Shown: positions 16,483 through 26,100 of the stretch, one piece after another
Numbering within the stretch: the first letter of the stretch is position 1
Layout: every line of letters begins with the position of its first letter
Translations under genes and position numbers: made by a program
From: UBA1672 sp051967755
Lineage (GTDB): Bacteria > Pseudomonadota > Alphaproteobacteria > Micavibrionales > Micavibrionaceae
NCBI GenBank assembly: GCA_051967755.1
Contig: JBQDYD010000002.1
Coordinates: 490,874 to 554,873 of the forward strand
Reading direction: 5' to 3'
DNA: 64,000 nucleotides
Notes under the pieces: model-generated
Told to the model about the DNA's origin: nothing
What the model saw: the letters and a program-made list of their open reading frames with translations, nothing else
Databases searched by the model: none

Positions 16483-17229
16483 CTATAACCAACGCCTTAC
16501 TTTTTTCTTATATTCTTTGTACTCCTCACCGAATGTCTGCAGCAGGTATTCTTCCTCAGGGATGATCACACCCAATGCCAGCGCGAAGAACAGCGGAACG
16601 ACCATGACTAACATCCAAAGTGAGTTTGCCATGAATGACAGGCCGATAAAGCCGAACAAAAATGCCGTATAGATGGGGTTGCGGGAATATTGATAGGGGC
16701 CGTCTATGACGATGGCCTCAACGGGCGTGTCGGTGGGTACGGTCGTGCCTGCCGCGTCCATGGTGTTAAAGCTCCACTTGATAACGGCAATCGAACCGAT
16801 AAACAGTAAGAACCCAATCACGCCGATCGCGCTCATCCCGTCATAAGAGGTAAAGAGCCATTCACATGTGATCCCCGCGACAAGAGCCAACAGTACCAAG
16901 AATGGCGGGCGTGTAATGATTTTCGGTGCATCCAGCTTTTCTGCGGTCGGGCTTTGCTTAACCGTGACTTTATTTGCACTCGCGGCTGTGTCTTCTGTGC
17001 TCGCGGCGGCTGTCTTGCTTGATGCTTTTGCTTCTTTCGGCGCATCATCGCTCTTCTCGGCTTTGATGGTTTCGCCTTTTATGCCTGCCTTTTTCGCGGG
17101 CTTTGACTCTTTGGCCTTGGACGAAGTCTTCGCCGCAGACGTGGTTTTGCTTGCGGTTTTCTTTTTCGGTGTTTTCTTTGGCTTGCTTTCGGTGTTGTCT
17201 TGCTCGTCCGTTTTCTTTGCATCTGCCAT
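16483..17229 (-). CDS. ICMT/phospholipid-methyltransferase-like membrane protein with Lys/Ala-rich extension
   Basis: A 248-residue protein in two parts. Residues 1-105 are a hydrophilic low-complexity tail rich in Lys, Ala, Ser and Thr, reminiscent of histone-H1-like or AlgP-like sequences. Residues 106-248 hold four membrane helices and the family signature GPYQYSRNPIYTAF and EEEYLLQTFGEEYKEYKKKV, typical of isoprenylcysteine/phospholipid methyltransferase-like proteins (SAM-binding region at the end). The substrate is unknown. AAGGAAGG lies seven bases before the ATG. The extension is not usual for the family. Confidence 0.82.
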   Translation of the reverse strand: MADAKKTDEQDNTESKPKKTPKKKTASKTTSAAKTSSKAKESKPAKKAGIKGETIKAEKSDDAPKEAKASSKTAAASTEDTAASANKVTVKQSPTAEKLDAPKIITRPPFLVLLALVAGITCEWLFTSYDGMSAIGVIGFLLFIGSIAVIKWSFNTMDAAGTTVPTDTPVEAIVIDGPYQYSRNPIYTAFLFGFIGLSFMANSLWMLVMVVPLFFALALGVIIPEEEYLLQTFGEEYKEYKKKVRRWL

Positions 17230-17255
17230 GATAACGCCTTCCTTTCCTGTGCTTA

Positions 17256-18032
17256 TTATTTGCTGTCTGCCGTTCTATCGACATACCACATAATCAGTGT
17301 GATGATAATGATAATAACGAATACACCGCCAACCCACAAATCAACGTTTTCGGCGGCGGGGGTGAATCCTGCCTGATTGAGCAGATAGGTGATGAAACTG
17401 TTCGGAAGCTCTAACGCGCCCAGCTGCTCCTTTACCTGCCAGTGCCAATCAGTGAGCGGGCAATACCCCAGATTACCAACCATATAGCCAACCGCCCCCC
17501 AACAGATGGCCGTAATCGCCACGCACCAACGATGGAACGGGCGCAGCGCCGCAACCGTCCATCCAAACAGGTTGAACAGAATAATCGCGACATGCAGGCC
17601 ATACAGGCCGTAATCCAGCGCGGGCAGGACATAAGGCATGGTCAGGTCATCATCATAGAAATACGTACTGAGCAATATAAACGCCCAAAATGTCAGGCCA
17701 TAGGCGATAATCGAAGATAGGGCGGCGATAAATTGCGCAAATACTTTTGGCACGCGCCATATGCTCTCACGCTTTGTGCCCATCTGCACCCCGCACCAGC
17801 GCGCGCAATAGGTCGAAAAGATCAATAAAACCGATAGCGCCATAGACAGTATTAAGCAATGCAGCACATGCGATGGCTGCATTTGCACCAAATGAATGTC
17901 GGTGGCGATGGTGTCTTTTTTAATCGTGAGAATGCCGATGATAAAGGCGGCGTTAACAGAGAGCAACGCAACCACCGCGCGGATGCCCAGTGATTGAAGG
18001 GATTGTTTTTTCTGCTCTATGGTTTCGCTCAT
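17256..18032 (-). CDS. Multi-helix membrane protein with DUF2784-like C-terminal half
   Basis: A 258-residue integral membrane protein. The N-terminal half has three helices (about 18-36, 60-78 and 104-125). The C-terminal half contains FNLFGWTVAALRPFHRW, GYCPLTDWHWQVKEQLG and a final helix, the layout and PLTDW signature of DUF2784 proteins. Function is unknown. The frame continues to a GTG at 18050; I choose the ATG at 18032, although neither has a good ribosome-binding site. It precedes the methyltransferase-like gene by 26 bases. Confidence 0.75.
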   Translation of the reverse strand: MSETIEQKKQSLQSLGIRAVVALLSVNAAFIIGILTIKKDTIATDIHLVQMQPSHVLHCLILSMALSVLLIFSTYCARWCGVQMGTKRESIWRVPKVFAQFIAALSSIIAYGLTFWAFILLSTYFYDDDLTMPYVLPALDYGLYGLHVAIILFNLFGWTVAALRPFHRWCVAITAICWGAVGYMVGNLGYCPLTDWHWQVKEQLGALELPNSFITYLLNQAGFTPAAENVDLWVGGVFVIIIIITLIMWYVDRTADSK

Positions 18033-18077
18033 GACGGGGGAGTGTATCACGAAGTTTCACGTTAGGGGAGTGGGGTT

Positions 18078-18716
18078 TTATTGCCCTTCTAAATTAAGCT
18101 CAACGAAGTTGATCTCTTTACACTCATCATATCGGCTGGGGGTGTATTTAGTGTCATCCATCCTAAGGGAATTGCGGTTGCCTTCAGGGTTCATTTTATA
18201 AATGACGTAGTCATTCTTTCCGTGGCCGATTTTCAATACTTTCACCTCTGTGGCGTAGTTGTATTTGCGCTCTATTATCCCCTTTTTAAAGCCGACAACA
18301 AGCGGGATTTCCACCTCCCACAGGCGGGCATGATCAGGCAAGCCGTATTTCTCTATGTGTTTTTCACTGACATGTTTCAACTTTATAAAACCTAATGCGA
18401 TTTTATAGGGGACTCTCTCGCTCCGTCCTGTTGTTATATCTTCTTGTTCTTCTTCGGCGTTTGTTCTTATTTGAAAGGCCTCCATAATCCAGACAAATTG
18501 TTTGCACGAATCTTTGGTTAGGTAATGACGGTTACTTTCAAGGTTTTCTAAAAAGCCATCATGTTTGAATGTCATTAATTCAGAAACAGCCCTTAACGCC
18601 CATTTGCGTACGTGCAATTCTTCATCGCTCATCATCAGGGTGCTTTTGGGGGCTCTGGCCTGTGCGTGCATGGGGATGAAGGAGGCCAAAAGGCAAATCA
18701 GAAAAAACCGTCTCAT
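18078..18716 (-). CDS. Secreted protein resembling DotI/IcmL
   Basis: A 212-residue protein with a signal peptide (MRRFFLICLLASFIPMHAQA, cleavage near residue 20). The mature part has the order WALRAVSELMTF, a YLTKDSCKQFVWIMEAF helix, a variable loop, then LWEVEIPLVVGFKKG and a YVIYKMN strand. This is the layout I recall for the periplasmic domain of DotI/IcmL/TraM proteins of type IVB secretion and conjugation machines. It lacks the usual membrane anchor and there are no other secretion genes nearby, so it may be a stand-alone homologue. The match is by pattern only. Confidence 0.5.
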   Translation of the reverse strand: MRRFFLICLLASFIPMHAQARAPKSTLMMSDEELHVRKWALRAVSELMTFKHDGFLENLESNRHYLTKDSCKQFVWIMEAFQIRTNAEEEQEDITTGRSERVPYKIALGFIKLKHVSEKHIEKYGLPDHARLWEVEIPLVVGFKKGIIERKYNYATEVKVLKIGHGKNDYVIYKMNPEGNRNSLRMDDTKYTPSRYDECKEINFVELNLEGQ

Positions 18717-18772
18717 ATACTCAATAATTGTTATAGTTGTAGTTATCGGTACAACTATAACATGCGCGCGGC

Positions 18773-19459
18773 CTACGCGGGAGGTTTTTCTGACGGGCGG
18801 AATTTTTTGAAAATTTTAGATATCCCCAAGGCGCTTGAGACATATATCGCAAGTAATATGGCGCAAGGTATAAATAATACGCCGAAAGGTGTTAAAGCCA
18901 TAAGTGCCCCTAATGAGAACGCGCATAATATTTGCGAAAAATGTCGTATTCGTTTGGCGGGAACAAAACAAAGTAGGGCGAAAATTAGTGCAAAAACGGA
19001 AATAAAGAACCGAGTGATTTCACTGTCGCTGGGACGTGGTTTGAAAATGAAAATATCTTTTTCAGGGTTTTTGGGATTTACGAAGAACTTGTATGAGCCT
19101 ATTTGGGCAATTTTATTTGGAAGGTCATGTTCAACGTAATGTTGATTCTTAAAAAAAGATTTTTTGATATTGTGCTCAACTCCGTTTAGATCAAACATAA
19201 GGGTAAGCTGTCTGCTTCCTGATATTAATGGATTGTCTTTGTTTATCAAATTTAACACGGCGCTGAGGTTGATAACTGAAGTAAGGGGTACATTGCGACG
19301 GCTTTCACCTGTCATTGAGCTGTCCCATGTTACTTGTGCGCTTACCTCGACAACGCTTTGGTTAAGGTAATATTGCTCAAAAACGAAGCTGTTATAGTGA
19401 AGAAACTTCACAATAATCAGTAATATGATCGTGGCTTTTATCAGGCGTTTTTTTGTCAA
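18773..19459 (-). CDS. Hypothetical membrane protein
   Basis: A 228-residue protein with a hydrophobic N-terminal helix (about 7-28), a soluble beta-rich part (about 38-140; VEVSAQVTWDSSMTG and IGSYKFFVNPKNPEKDIFIF) and two or three C-terminal helices (about 147-165 and 172-212). The N-helix, extracytoplasmic domain and terminal helices resemble DUF3592-type proteins only loosely; family unknown. Its start overlaps the lepA stop in an ATGA, so it is the second gene of a lepA transcript. Confidence 0.65.
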   Translation of the reverse strand: MTKKRLIKATIILLIIVKFLHYNSFVFEQYYLNQSVVEVSAQVTWDSSMTGESRRNVPLTSVINLSAVLNLINKDNPLISGSRQLTLMFDLNGVEHNIKKSFFKNQHYVEHDLPNKIAQIGSYKFFVNPKNPEKDIFIFKPRPSDSEITRFFISVFALIFALLCFVPAKRIRHFSQILCAFSLGALMALTPFGVLFIPCAILLAIYVSSALGISKIFKKFRPSEKPPA

Positions 19460-21264
19460 TCATCACCCATTTTAAGAGCCGCAATAAACGCGGATTGCGG
19501 AATCTCCACATTCCCGTATTGGCGCATTTTTGCCTTACCTTTTTTCTGCTTCTCGAGGAGCTTTTTCTTACGGCTGACGTCACCGCCGTAACATTTCGCC
19601 GTTACGTCCTTACGCATGGCGGAGACATTTTCCCGCGCGATGATCTTTCCGCCGATGGCCGCCTGAATGGCGATTTTAAACATCTGGCGGGGGATCAAAT
19701 CTTTTAGGCGTTCACACATGCCGCGCCCGCGTAGCTCCGCACTGTCGCGGTGGACAATCATCGCCAGCGCATCGACAGGTTCTTCGTTCACGCGGATTTC
19801 CAGCTTCACGAGGTCGTTCTCCCCGTATCCGTCCAGTTCATAATCAAAACTGGCATAGCCCTTTGAGATACTTTTTAGACGATCATAGAAATCAAATACA
19901 ACCTCGTTCAGCGGCAGGCGATAGACCAGCATCGCGCGATCCCCGACATAGGTTAGCTCTTGCTGCACGCCGCGGCGATCCTGACAGAGTTGGAGGAGGC
20001 CGCCCACATATTCATCAGGCACAAGGATGGTGGCCTTAATCCATGGTTCTTCGATGGATTTAATCTTGACCACGTCGGGCATATCAACGGGGTTATACAG
20101 CTCTATCTGATCCCCATTCGTCATGTTGATTTTATAGACCACGCTGGGCGCCGTCGGGATCAGGTCGAGGTCGAATTCACGCTCCAGACGTTCTTGGATG
20201 ATCTCCATGTGCAATAAGCCAAGGAAGCCACAACGGAAACCAAGGCCAAGCGCTTGGGAGCTTTCCATCTCAAAATGCAAGCTCGCGTCATTCAGGCGGA
20301 TTTTACCGAGCGAATCGCGGAGCTTTTCAAAGTCCCCCGCATCGGCAGGATAGAAGGAGCAAAACACCATCGGGATAGAGGGTTTGAAGCCCTTTAGCGC
20401 CTCTGCGCATGGCTTTTTCTCATCGGTGATTGTGTCACCGACATTGGTTTCGGAAATATCCTTAATACTGGCGGTGATGAAGCCCATCTCACCTGGGCCA
20501 AGTTCGGGCAGTTCGACCTTTTTCGGGGTAAACATACCAACGCGGTCAATATCACGCGTGGCGCCGTTGCTCATGAATTTAATCTTTTGCCCCTTGCGCA
20601 GCGTGCCGTCAATAACGCGCACCAACACCACAACGCCAAGGTAAATATCATACCAACTATCCACCAGCAGGGCTTTGGTTGGCTTTTCCGCATCGCCTTC
20701 GCTTGGCGGGGGCAGGGTGGTGACAATCGCCTCCAGCAATTCATCAATTCCTTCGCCTGTTTTACCGGAACACGGCACGGCCTCATCCGCGGGCAGGCCG
20801 ATCACATCTTCGATCTGGCTGCGGGCATTATCAATATCGGCGGCGGGCAGGTCAATTTTGTTAATGACAGGCACAATCTCATGGTTGTTATCCAGCGCCT
20901 GATATACGTTTGCCAGTGTCTGTGCCTCAACCCCTTGGGAGGCATCCACAACGAGGAGGGAGCCTTCACATGATGCCAGAGAGCGCGATACCTCATAGGA
21001 AAAGTCAACGTGACCCGGCGTATCCATCAGGTTGAGTTGGTATTCGATACCGTCTTTCGCCGTATAGGCAAGGCGCACGGTTTGTGCCTTGATCGTGATG
21101 CCGCGCTCACGCTCAATGTCGGTGTTATCCAGAACCTGTTCGGTCATCTCGCGCTCTTCCAGGCCGCCGCAAGTCTGAATCAGGCGGTCGGCAAGCGTGG
21201 ATTTTCCGTGGTCAATATGTGCGATGATCGCAAAGTTGCGAATATGTTCTAATTTCTGTGTCAT
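19456..21264 (-). CDS. lepA: Elongation factor 4 (LepA)
   Basis: A 602-residue translational GTPase that back-translocates or stabilises stalled ribosomes. The P-loop AHIDHGKST is at 15-23, ERERGITIKAQ (switch I) at 51-61, DTPGHVDF at 81-88 and NKIDLP at 135-140. The LepA-specific C-terminal domain is present (VKLEIRVNEEPVDALAMIVHRDSA and the Lys-rich KKKLLEKQKKGKAKMR segment). GAGGA precedes the ATG by five bases. The downstream membrane protein gene overlaps its stop. Confidence 0.98.
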   Translation of the reverse strand: MTQKLEHIRNFAIIAHIDHGKSTLADRLIQTCGGLEEREMTEQVLDNTDIERERGITIKAQTVRLAYTAKDGIEYQLNLMDTPGHVDFSYEVSRSLASCEGSLLVVDASQGVEAQTLANVYQALDNNHEIVPVINKIDLPAADIDNARSQIEDVIGLPADEAVPCSGKTGEGIDELLEAIVTTLPPPSEGDAEKPTKALLVDSWYDIYLGVVVLVRVIDGTLRKGQKIKFMSNGATRDIDRVGMFTPKKVELPELGPGEMGFITASIKDISETNVGDTITDEKKPCAEALKGFKPSIPMVFCSFYPADAGDFEKLRDSLGKIRLNDASLHFEMESSQALGLGFRCGFLGLLHMEIIQERLEREFDLDLIPTAPSVVYKINMTNGDQIELYNPVDMPDVVKIKSIEEPWIKATILVPDEYVGGLLQLCQDRRGVQQELTYVGDRAMLVYRLPLNEVVFDFYDRLKSISKGYASFDYELDGYGENDLVKLEIRVNEEPVDALAMIVHRDSAELRGRGMCERLKDLIPRQMFKIAIQAAIGGKIIARENVSAMRKDVTAKCYGGDVSRKKKLLEKQKKGKAKMRQYGNVEIPQSAFIAALKMGDD

Positions 21265-21421
21265 ACTAATCCTCTAAACACATCGGAAGATAAGGGCTTT
21301 CGTGGTTTAGAGCAATCAAAAACTTATCCTTTTTACCCTGTGCGTTATTCGCATGGTTGATATTGTTTTGCGCGATAAAGCTGTTCATAATAGAGGCTGA
21401 TGTGACAGCAGGTAATTATCG

Positions 21422-21724
21422 ATGGACGATGATGAATTAGAAGATATGGAGGCGTGGATTGATGCGCCTGAGCTTAAATCTTCGAAGAAGATTGAGAATG
21501 ACGGGGAGGACTATGTGCCGTTAAGTGCGAAGCCTCCGCCGGAAGCCGAGCTGTTTGATCAATCCTATATTGAAACAGACCGCCGCAGGCCGCCTGTATG
21601 GCTTTTGGTTTTAATTGTTTTATTAATTTTGTCGGTCTTCTGGAAGAAAACGATTTACCGATTTGTGCAGGGGGGGCAAAATCCTGCCGTTGAACTGCCA
21701 GTGAAGGCGCAGAAGCCATATTAA
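21422..21724 (+). CDS. Hypothetical single-pass membrane protein
   Basis: A 100-residue protein: an acidic N-terminal half (MDDDELEDMEAWID), a single hydrophobic helix (about 59-75, VWLLVLIVLLILSVFW) and a short basic-to-polar C-terminus. No family recognised. AGGT lies nine bases before the ATG. It is divergent from lepA and faces the minus-strand terminator at 21798-21822 ending the neighbouring cluster. Confidence 0.65.
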   Translation: MDDDELEDMEAWIDAPELKSSKKIENDGEDYVPLSAKPPPEAELFDQSYIETDRRRPPVWLLVLIVLLILSVFWKKTIYRFVQGGQNPAVELPVKAQKPY

Positions 21725-21797
21725 TTTTCATTGAGGGTGACTTTGGTTACAGCAAGCCTGTGCTGTGTTGGGTATGGATTCGCTTTCATGCTCATGC

Positions 21798-21822
21798 AAA
21801 AACAGGCGTCCGAAAACGCCTG
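21798..21822 (-). terminator. Rho-independent terminator ending the 22-32 kb cluster
   Basis: On the minus strand CAGGCGT pairs with ACGCCTG (7 bp, 6-nt loop), then TTTTT. It lies 42 bases after the stop of the last small gene of the cluster and is the first strong minus-strand terminator below 31.8 kb. Confidence 0.8.
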
Positions 21823-21863
21823 ATTTTAAAATTCTTTAACACGCTTAACGTGAGTATCTGGGC

Positions 21864-22055
21864 TTAGCCCATACCACCCGGAGCAGCAAATGTAGCGCCG
21901 TCCATGCCGTTATCAATGCTTGTTGTCGCTTCTGGCATACCTGTAAAGTGCACACCTGTAATACCTTCAGTACCCATGGTCAAGCCATGGAAGCTCTGAA
22001 TGTTAAGAGATGTACCGGCGTCTGTTTTTGCACCAAATCCTTCTGATATACTCAT
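21864..22055 (-). CDS. Hypothetical small Gly/Thr-rich protein
   Basis: A 63-residue protein of unknown function, rich in Gly, Thr, Ser and Met, with no charged helix and no membrane segment (ends DGATFAAPGGMG). AAGGAG sits nine bases before the ATG, and a terminator follows, so translation is credible despite the short length. It is the last gene of the minus-strand run that begins at 31840. Confidence 0.68.
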   Translation of the reverse strand: MSISEGFGAKTDAGTSLNIQSFHGLTMGTEGITGVHFTGMPEATTSIDNGMDGATFAAPGGMG

Positions 22056-22124
22056 GTTTAATCACTCCTTTTAATTTTCTATAATTTTATAACACCCGTG
22101 TCTGTTTGTCTACAGATCTTATCA

Positions 22125-22493
22125 TTAACTTTGATGGAGGATCAAAGGGATAAAATTTCCTTCTTTGGCAAATCCCGTTTCATCGTCCAACAAAACCGTT
22201 AATACCTGATGCGTATTATGCATATGTTTCGATACTGATCTATCGAGTGGCATTCCGAAGTCTCTGACTTCACCATCATCAAGTATAAAATCCAACTTAC
22301 TTGTCCCTAAATCAAACTCCAACCAAGACAAGTCGTTTTTAAAAACCTTATTGTGGAAAAGAATTACTTTTCCTTCATCATTAATCGCTACCTCAACCTT
22401 TAACGGGCTTTGATCCGACACGCCATATACAAAATCGGTAAGATTACCTGCCGGGGGAGTCCCCGTATCTTGTCCTATATGCTCTGTCATCAT
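22125..22493 (-). CDS. Hypothetical acidic protein
   Basis: A 122-residue soluble protein, predicted all-beta (KVEVAINDEGKVILFHNKVF, LSWLEFDLGTSKLDFIL, THQVLTVLLDD). Its family is not recognised. Two adjacent ATG codons (22493 and 22490) could start it. It belongs to the minus-strand cluster from 31840 to 21864 and shows the same acidic, strand-rich character as the next gene upstream, to which it might be distantly related. Confidence 0.65.
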   Translation of the reverse strand: MMTEHIGQDTGTPPAGNLTDFVYGVSDQSPLKVEVAINDEGKVILFHNKVFKNDLSWLEFDLGTSKLDFILDDGEVRDFGMPLDRSVSKHMHNTHQVLTVLLDDETGFAKEGNFIPLILHQS

Positions 22494-22573
22494 CCCGTTC
22501 TTTTTATTATATTCTTATTATTACTAATCATTATATAACGTTCCTCTAAAAAAAGCCCGAATTTTTTTCAAAA

Positions 22574-22981
22574 TTAATTCACAGTTTCTATTGTCTCAGG
22601 CCGTTTTATTCTAAGCTTCACTTCGTGACCGTCAATAGGCTTCCCGTTTTCGGTTCTGATGATGTATAAATATTGCTCTTTTGCGATGTATGGGCGAACA
22701 AGCCATTGAATTTTTGCCCCTAAATCAAAGCGTTGCCTGTCGTTTGTGAAAACTGTGATGCGCTGTGTGTCGTGATCATATTCCAGATAATCAATCGTAC
22801 AATTCAGCTCAGGCCCATGGAAAATATAGTTGGTGCCACGTTCACGATCGCAATAAATATCGAAATCATTCGGGCTGTCGAACAGACGCTTGCGTCCCGA
22901 ACCTTCGCCCGAGCCCCAATCATCCCCCATACTCTTGGGGGAGGGTTTTTGAATTTCCGTCTCTTTGTTTTCGTCTGACAT
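22574..22981 (-). CDS. Hypothetical acidic beta-rich protein
   Basis: A 135-residue soluble protein of unknown family: a hydrophilic N-terminal tail, then strands such as DIYCDRERGTNYIFHGPELN, CTIDYLEYDHDTQRITVFTN and EQYLYIIRTENGKPIDGHEV. The start at 22981 has GCGGA eight bases upstream and gives a hydrophilic MSDENKE terminus; the frame also opens at 23056, with AGGA eight bases before that ATG, so the longer 160-residue form cannot be excluded. It follows the 1925-residue gene by about 130 bases. Confidence 0.65.
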   Translation of the reverse strand: MSDENKETEIQKPSPKSMGDDWGSGEGSGRKRLFDSPNDFDIYCDRERGTNYIFHGPELNCTIDYLEYDHDTQRITVFTNDRQRFDLGAKIQWLVRPYIAKEQYLYIIRTENGKPIDGHEVKLRIKRPETIETVN

Positions 22982-23110
22982 AATTAGATCCGCCAGAAAA
23001 GGCATGCTATTTGAGTGTTTTACGCGATTGTAGCTGCCAACACTTAAGAAAATCATAACACTTGTCCTATTCTTTGGAAAGCCATAAGCGATTCGTATCT
23101 GATTCGCTTA

Positions 23111-26100
23111 TTATCTTGGCTTCGTCAGATCAACAGTTTCAGGATCTGTGATGCTGTAATCAATGCTTACTGACTGGAGTGTGTCCCCGTCTGCATCGTT
23201 AATATTTACAACATCAATGCGACCTTTTAGCGGGCTTGGCAGGTGAGAACCTGAGCCGGCCATCGCCGGATCTATACCGTTCTCTTCTCTGATTCTATCA
23301 AGCTCTGCTTGAACCGTTGCGTGAATTTGTTGTGCTGCTTCGGTATCAACAACGATGTCGCTTGCTGTTGTCGGTAGGCCGCCTGACATGTTTTGAACAG
23401 TGATTTCACCATCAACATACACGATGTGCTGAACGGCGCTGCCGTCTGCTGATCTGATCGGAACAGATACACCGCCTGATTCAACTGTCTCATCAGCATT
23501 TGCATCAGCGCCGGTTCTTTGTCCGGATGTTGGAACATATGATGTACGACCGCCTGTTGTTCTGGCTGTTGCACCAGAATAAGCAGTGCTGCCGGCTCCG
23601 CCGCCGCTACCGTTTGACTGTGCCACGAAAGGTGAGCGCGCCCGTGCGGATGCTGCCATGTCGTTACCAACGCGGCCAGAACGGTTCAAGAAGTATAAAC
23701 CAACCGCAAGCATGATACCCCATTTGGCAACACCCTGAATTTGGTTATCAAACAAATTCTTGTTCATGAAATTGAAGACAGCCAAAGATCCAAAGATACC
23801 AACACCGGCTTCGATTGCATTGTACCAGTTTCTTTCATTCTGTGTGCGTGCGTTACTCTTAACATCACCCCACCAATCGCCAACGCCCTTGACGCTGTTC
23901 CAGGCAGTTTGAAGCAATCCGCCGGCTGCACTTACGACGCCGTTTTCACCACGTCCGAACATTTGATAGGGCAGGCCTTGCTCACCGCCACCCATCTTCT
24001 TCAGACCTTCATCAATCTGATAAGCGTTACCGTAGCGGTACTGGATGTCGACGTTGTTATTCATCGTCTCAGAGTTATCTCTGGCAGCTTGCTGAATGCT
24101 TGTCAGAATTGTTTCCGCTTGCGCACGCTTGCCTTCGATTTGTTCAGTTGTTTGTTGCAACTGTCTCATAAGTTCGGTTGCACGGCCGCGATCGGCGAAT
24201 GTATTGATTTCGCTGATTTGCTGGCCTAACTGAGAGGCGCGTTGTCTTAGAGGATCAAGTTCATCTTGTACATCAAGCAATTCTTGTTGTAGCTGAAGAG
24301 CCTCGGCTTGACCGACGCGAACTGTCTGAAGCGTAATCTCTAGATTACTGGCCTTATCAAGTTCGCCTTGGCCGCGCAATTCTTCCTGAAGCTGAAGGAT
24401 CGCATCTTCTTGTCTTTGTATCGCATCAATTAACTCAGCAGCACCCATCGCATCACTGTTAGGGTTGCTGATGTATCGTCCGATAACATTTGCATCTGAT
24501 GTTGCTTCTCTCAGAAGTCGTGTTGCTTCTGTTTTTTGTGCATCCAGATCTTTTTGCCATTGTGGTCTGTTGTCAACAACAGGAGGCGGAGTGGCATCAT
24601 CATCGGCCGTATCATCTGCTGTTGTGTCATCAACGGTGTCGTCTACTGTATCATCCACCGTATCATCGTTATTCGGAGGAGGCGGGTTCGCACTGATATC
24701 ACCCGGTGTAATATTTGTTGCCATCGGTACGCCGTTATCAATTGCTTGTTGTAGCAATTGCGTTGCCGTAACAAATTGTGCCTGACGTTCTGAAATTCTT
24801 GTTTGGATACCCTGTACGAGCGTATCACCAACACGTTGCTGCTCATCAAGCAGGCGCGTAATCGTCGTTGCACTTGTCGCGGCTTGGATCTGGCTGTCCA
24901 GTTCTTCAATACGCGCGGTCGCCGCCGTAATGTCGGTGTTTGCCTGCGCTTCATCCTCTGCAAATTGTTGTCTGAAGGATTCTACACTCTCGTTCAACTG
25001 CGTTTTGATTTGTCCGTACTTTTCAACCGCTTCGGTGTTTCCTGCAGTGCGTGCAGCTTCGATTTTTTCATCAATCGCGGCCGTTTGCTCTGTTAGGTAA
25101 CGGGTTAAGAAGGCCTCTGAACTATCATAGGCAGCAGCAACCATTTCAGGCTGCGCCTGTATCGCGGCAACATTTTGTGTTGATTGTGCCTTCAATGATG
25201 TCGGGTCACGATCCTCAAGAACCCATCCGGCAGGAATGTCTGCATCGTCTGAAACATCATCCGGTAATGGTGTGCTGTCCATAGGTGTGCCTGATTCGAT
25301 CGCGGCAAGAATATCTTCTACAACATTCTCTGATTGTGCCAAGCGAGCATCAAGAACGAAGCGCGTCGCATTATCCATTGAGTTGATGTATTCTTGCTGT
25401 TGCGCAAGTAAATCATTTGCATTGTCCAGATCTGTCGCGCTTTGAATGTGTGAATCAAGTCTGCGAAGTTCTATCAATGTTTGGTGAACACCTGCTTCAG
25501 ATGTTGCTAAATCATCTGCGAATTGATCTTTGAAAGCTTGGGTTGAATCAAGCATCTGTTGTTTGATCAACTCATAATTCTCGCGCTCTGCTTCTGTTGT
25601 GGCTGCTGCAATTTTCTCATCCAAAATACGGCCTTGCTCTTGAGCGAAGCTGTTAATGTTGGACTCAAGCTGAGAGTAGTTCTGTCGTAGCATCTGACCT
25701 GTTTGCTGAACACGTAAGATATTTTGCTCAGAAAAGTCTTTTGCTTCCGTCAGGTTTTCTGCAACCTTTGCGCGCTGTTCTTCCGGACCATAGATCAGAT
25801 CTTTACCGAAGCGGTACATCTGATATCCAAGAAAACCACCAACGGCAACTCTTGGTGCAATGTCCAAGAAGATGGTTTGCAATGCCAGTTTGCGTGACCC
25901 AAAGTGTGAGTTTTTATATGGTAGGTTATCCCATATCGCGCCCGGCATCGTGTTGAACATTCTGATGGCAGGGAACATACCGCGTCGGCCATAGCTTCCC
26001 CAGCTGGCTTTCCATTCTTCCGCCACCGCACGTTCTGCAAGTCTTTCTTTGTCAGTACCTTTATATGCCAGCTCGTTAGAGTAGTCGCCACGATAACGTA

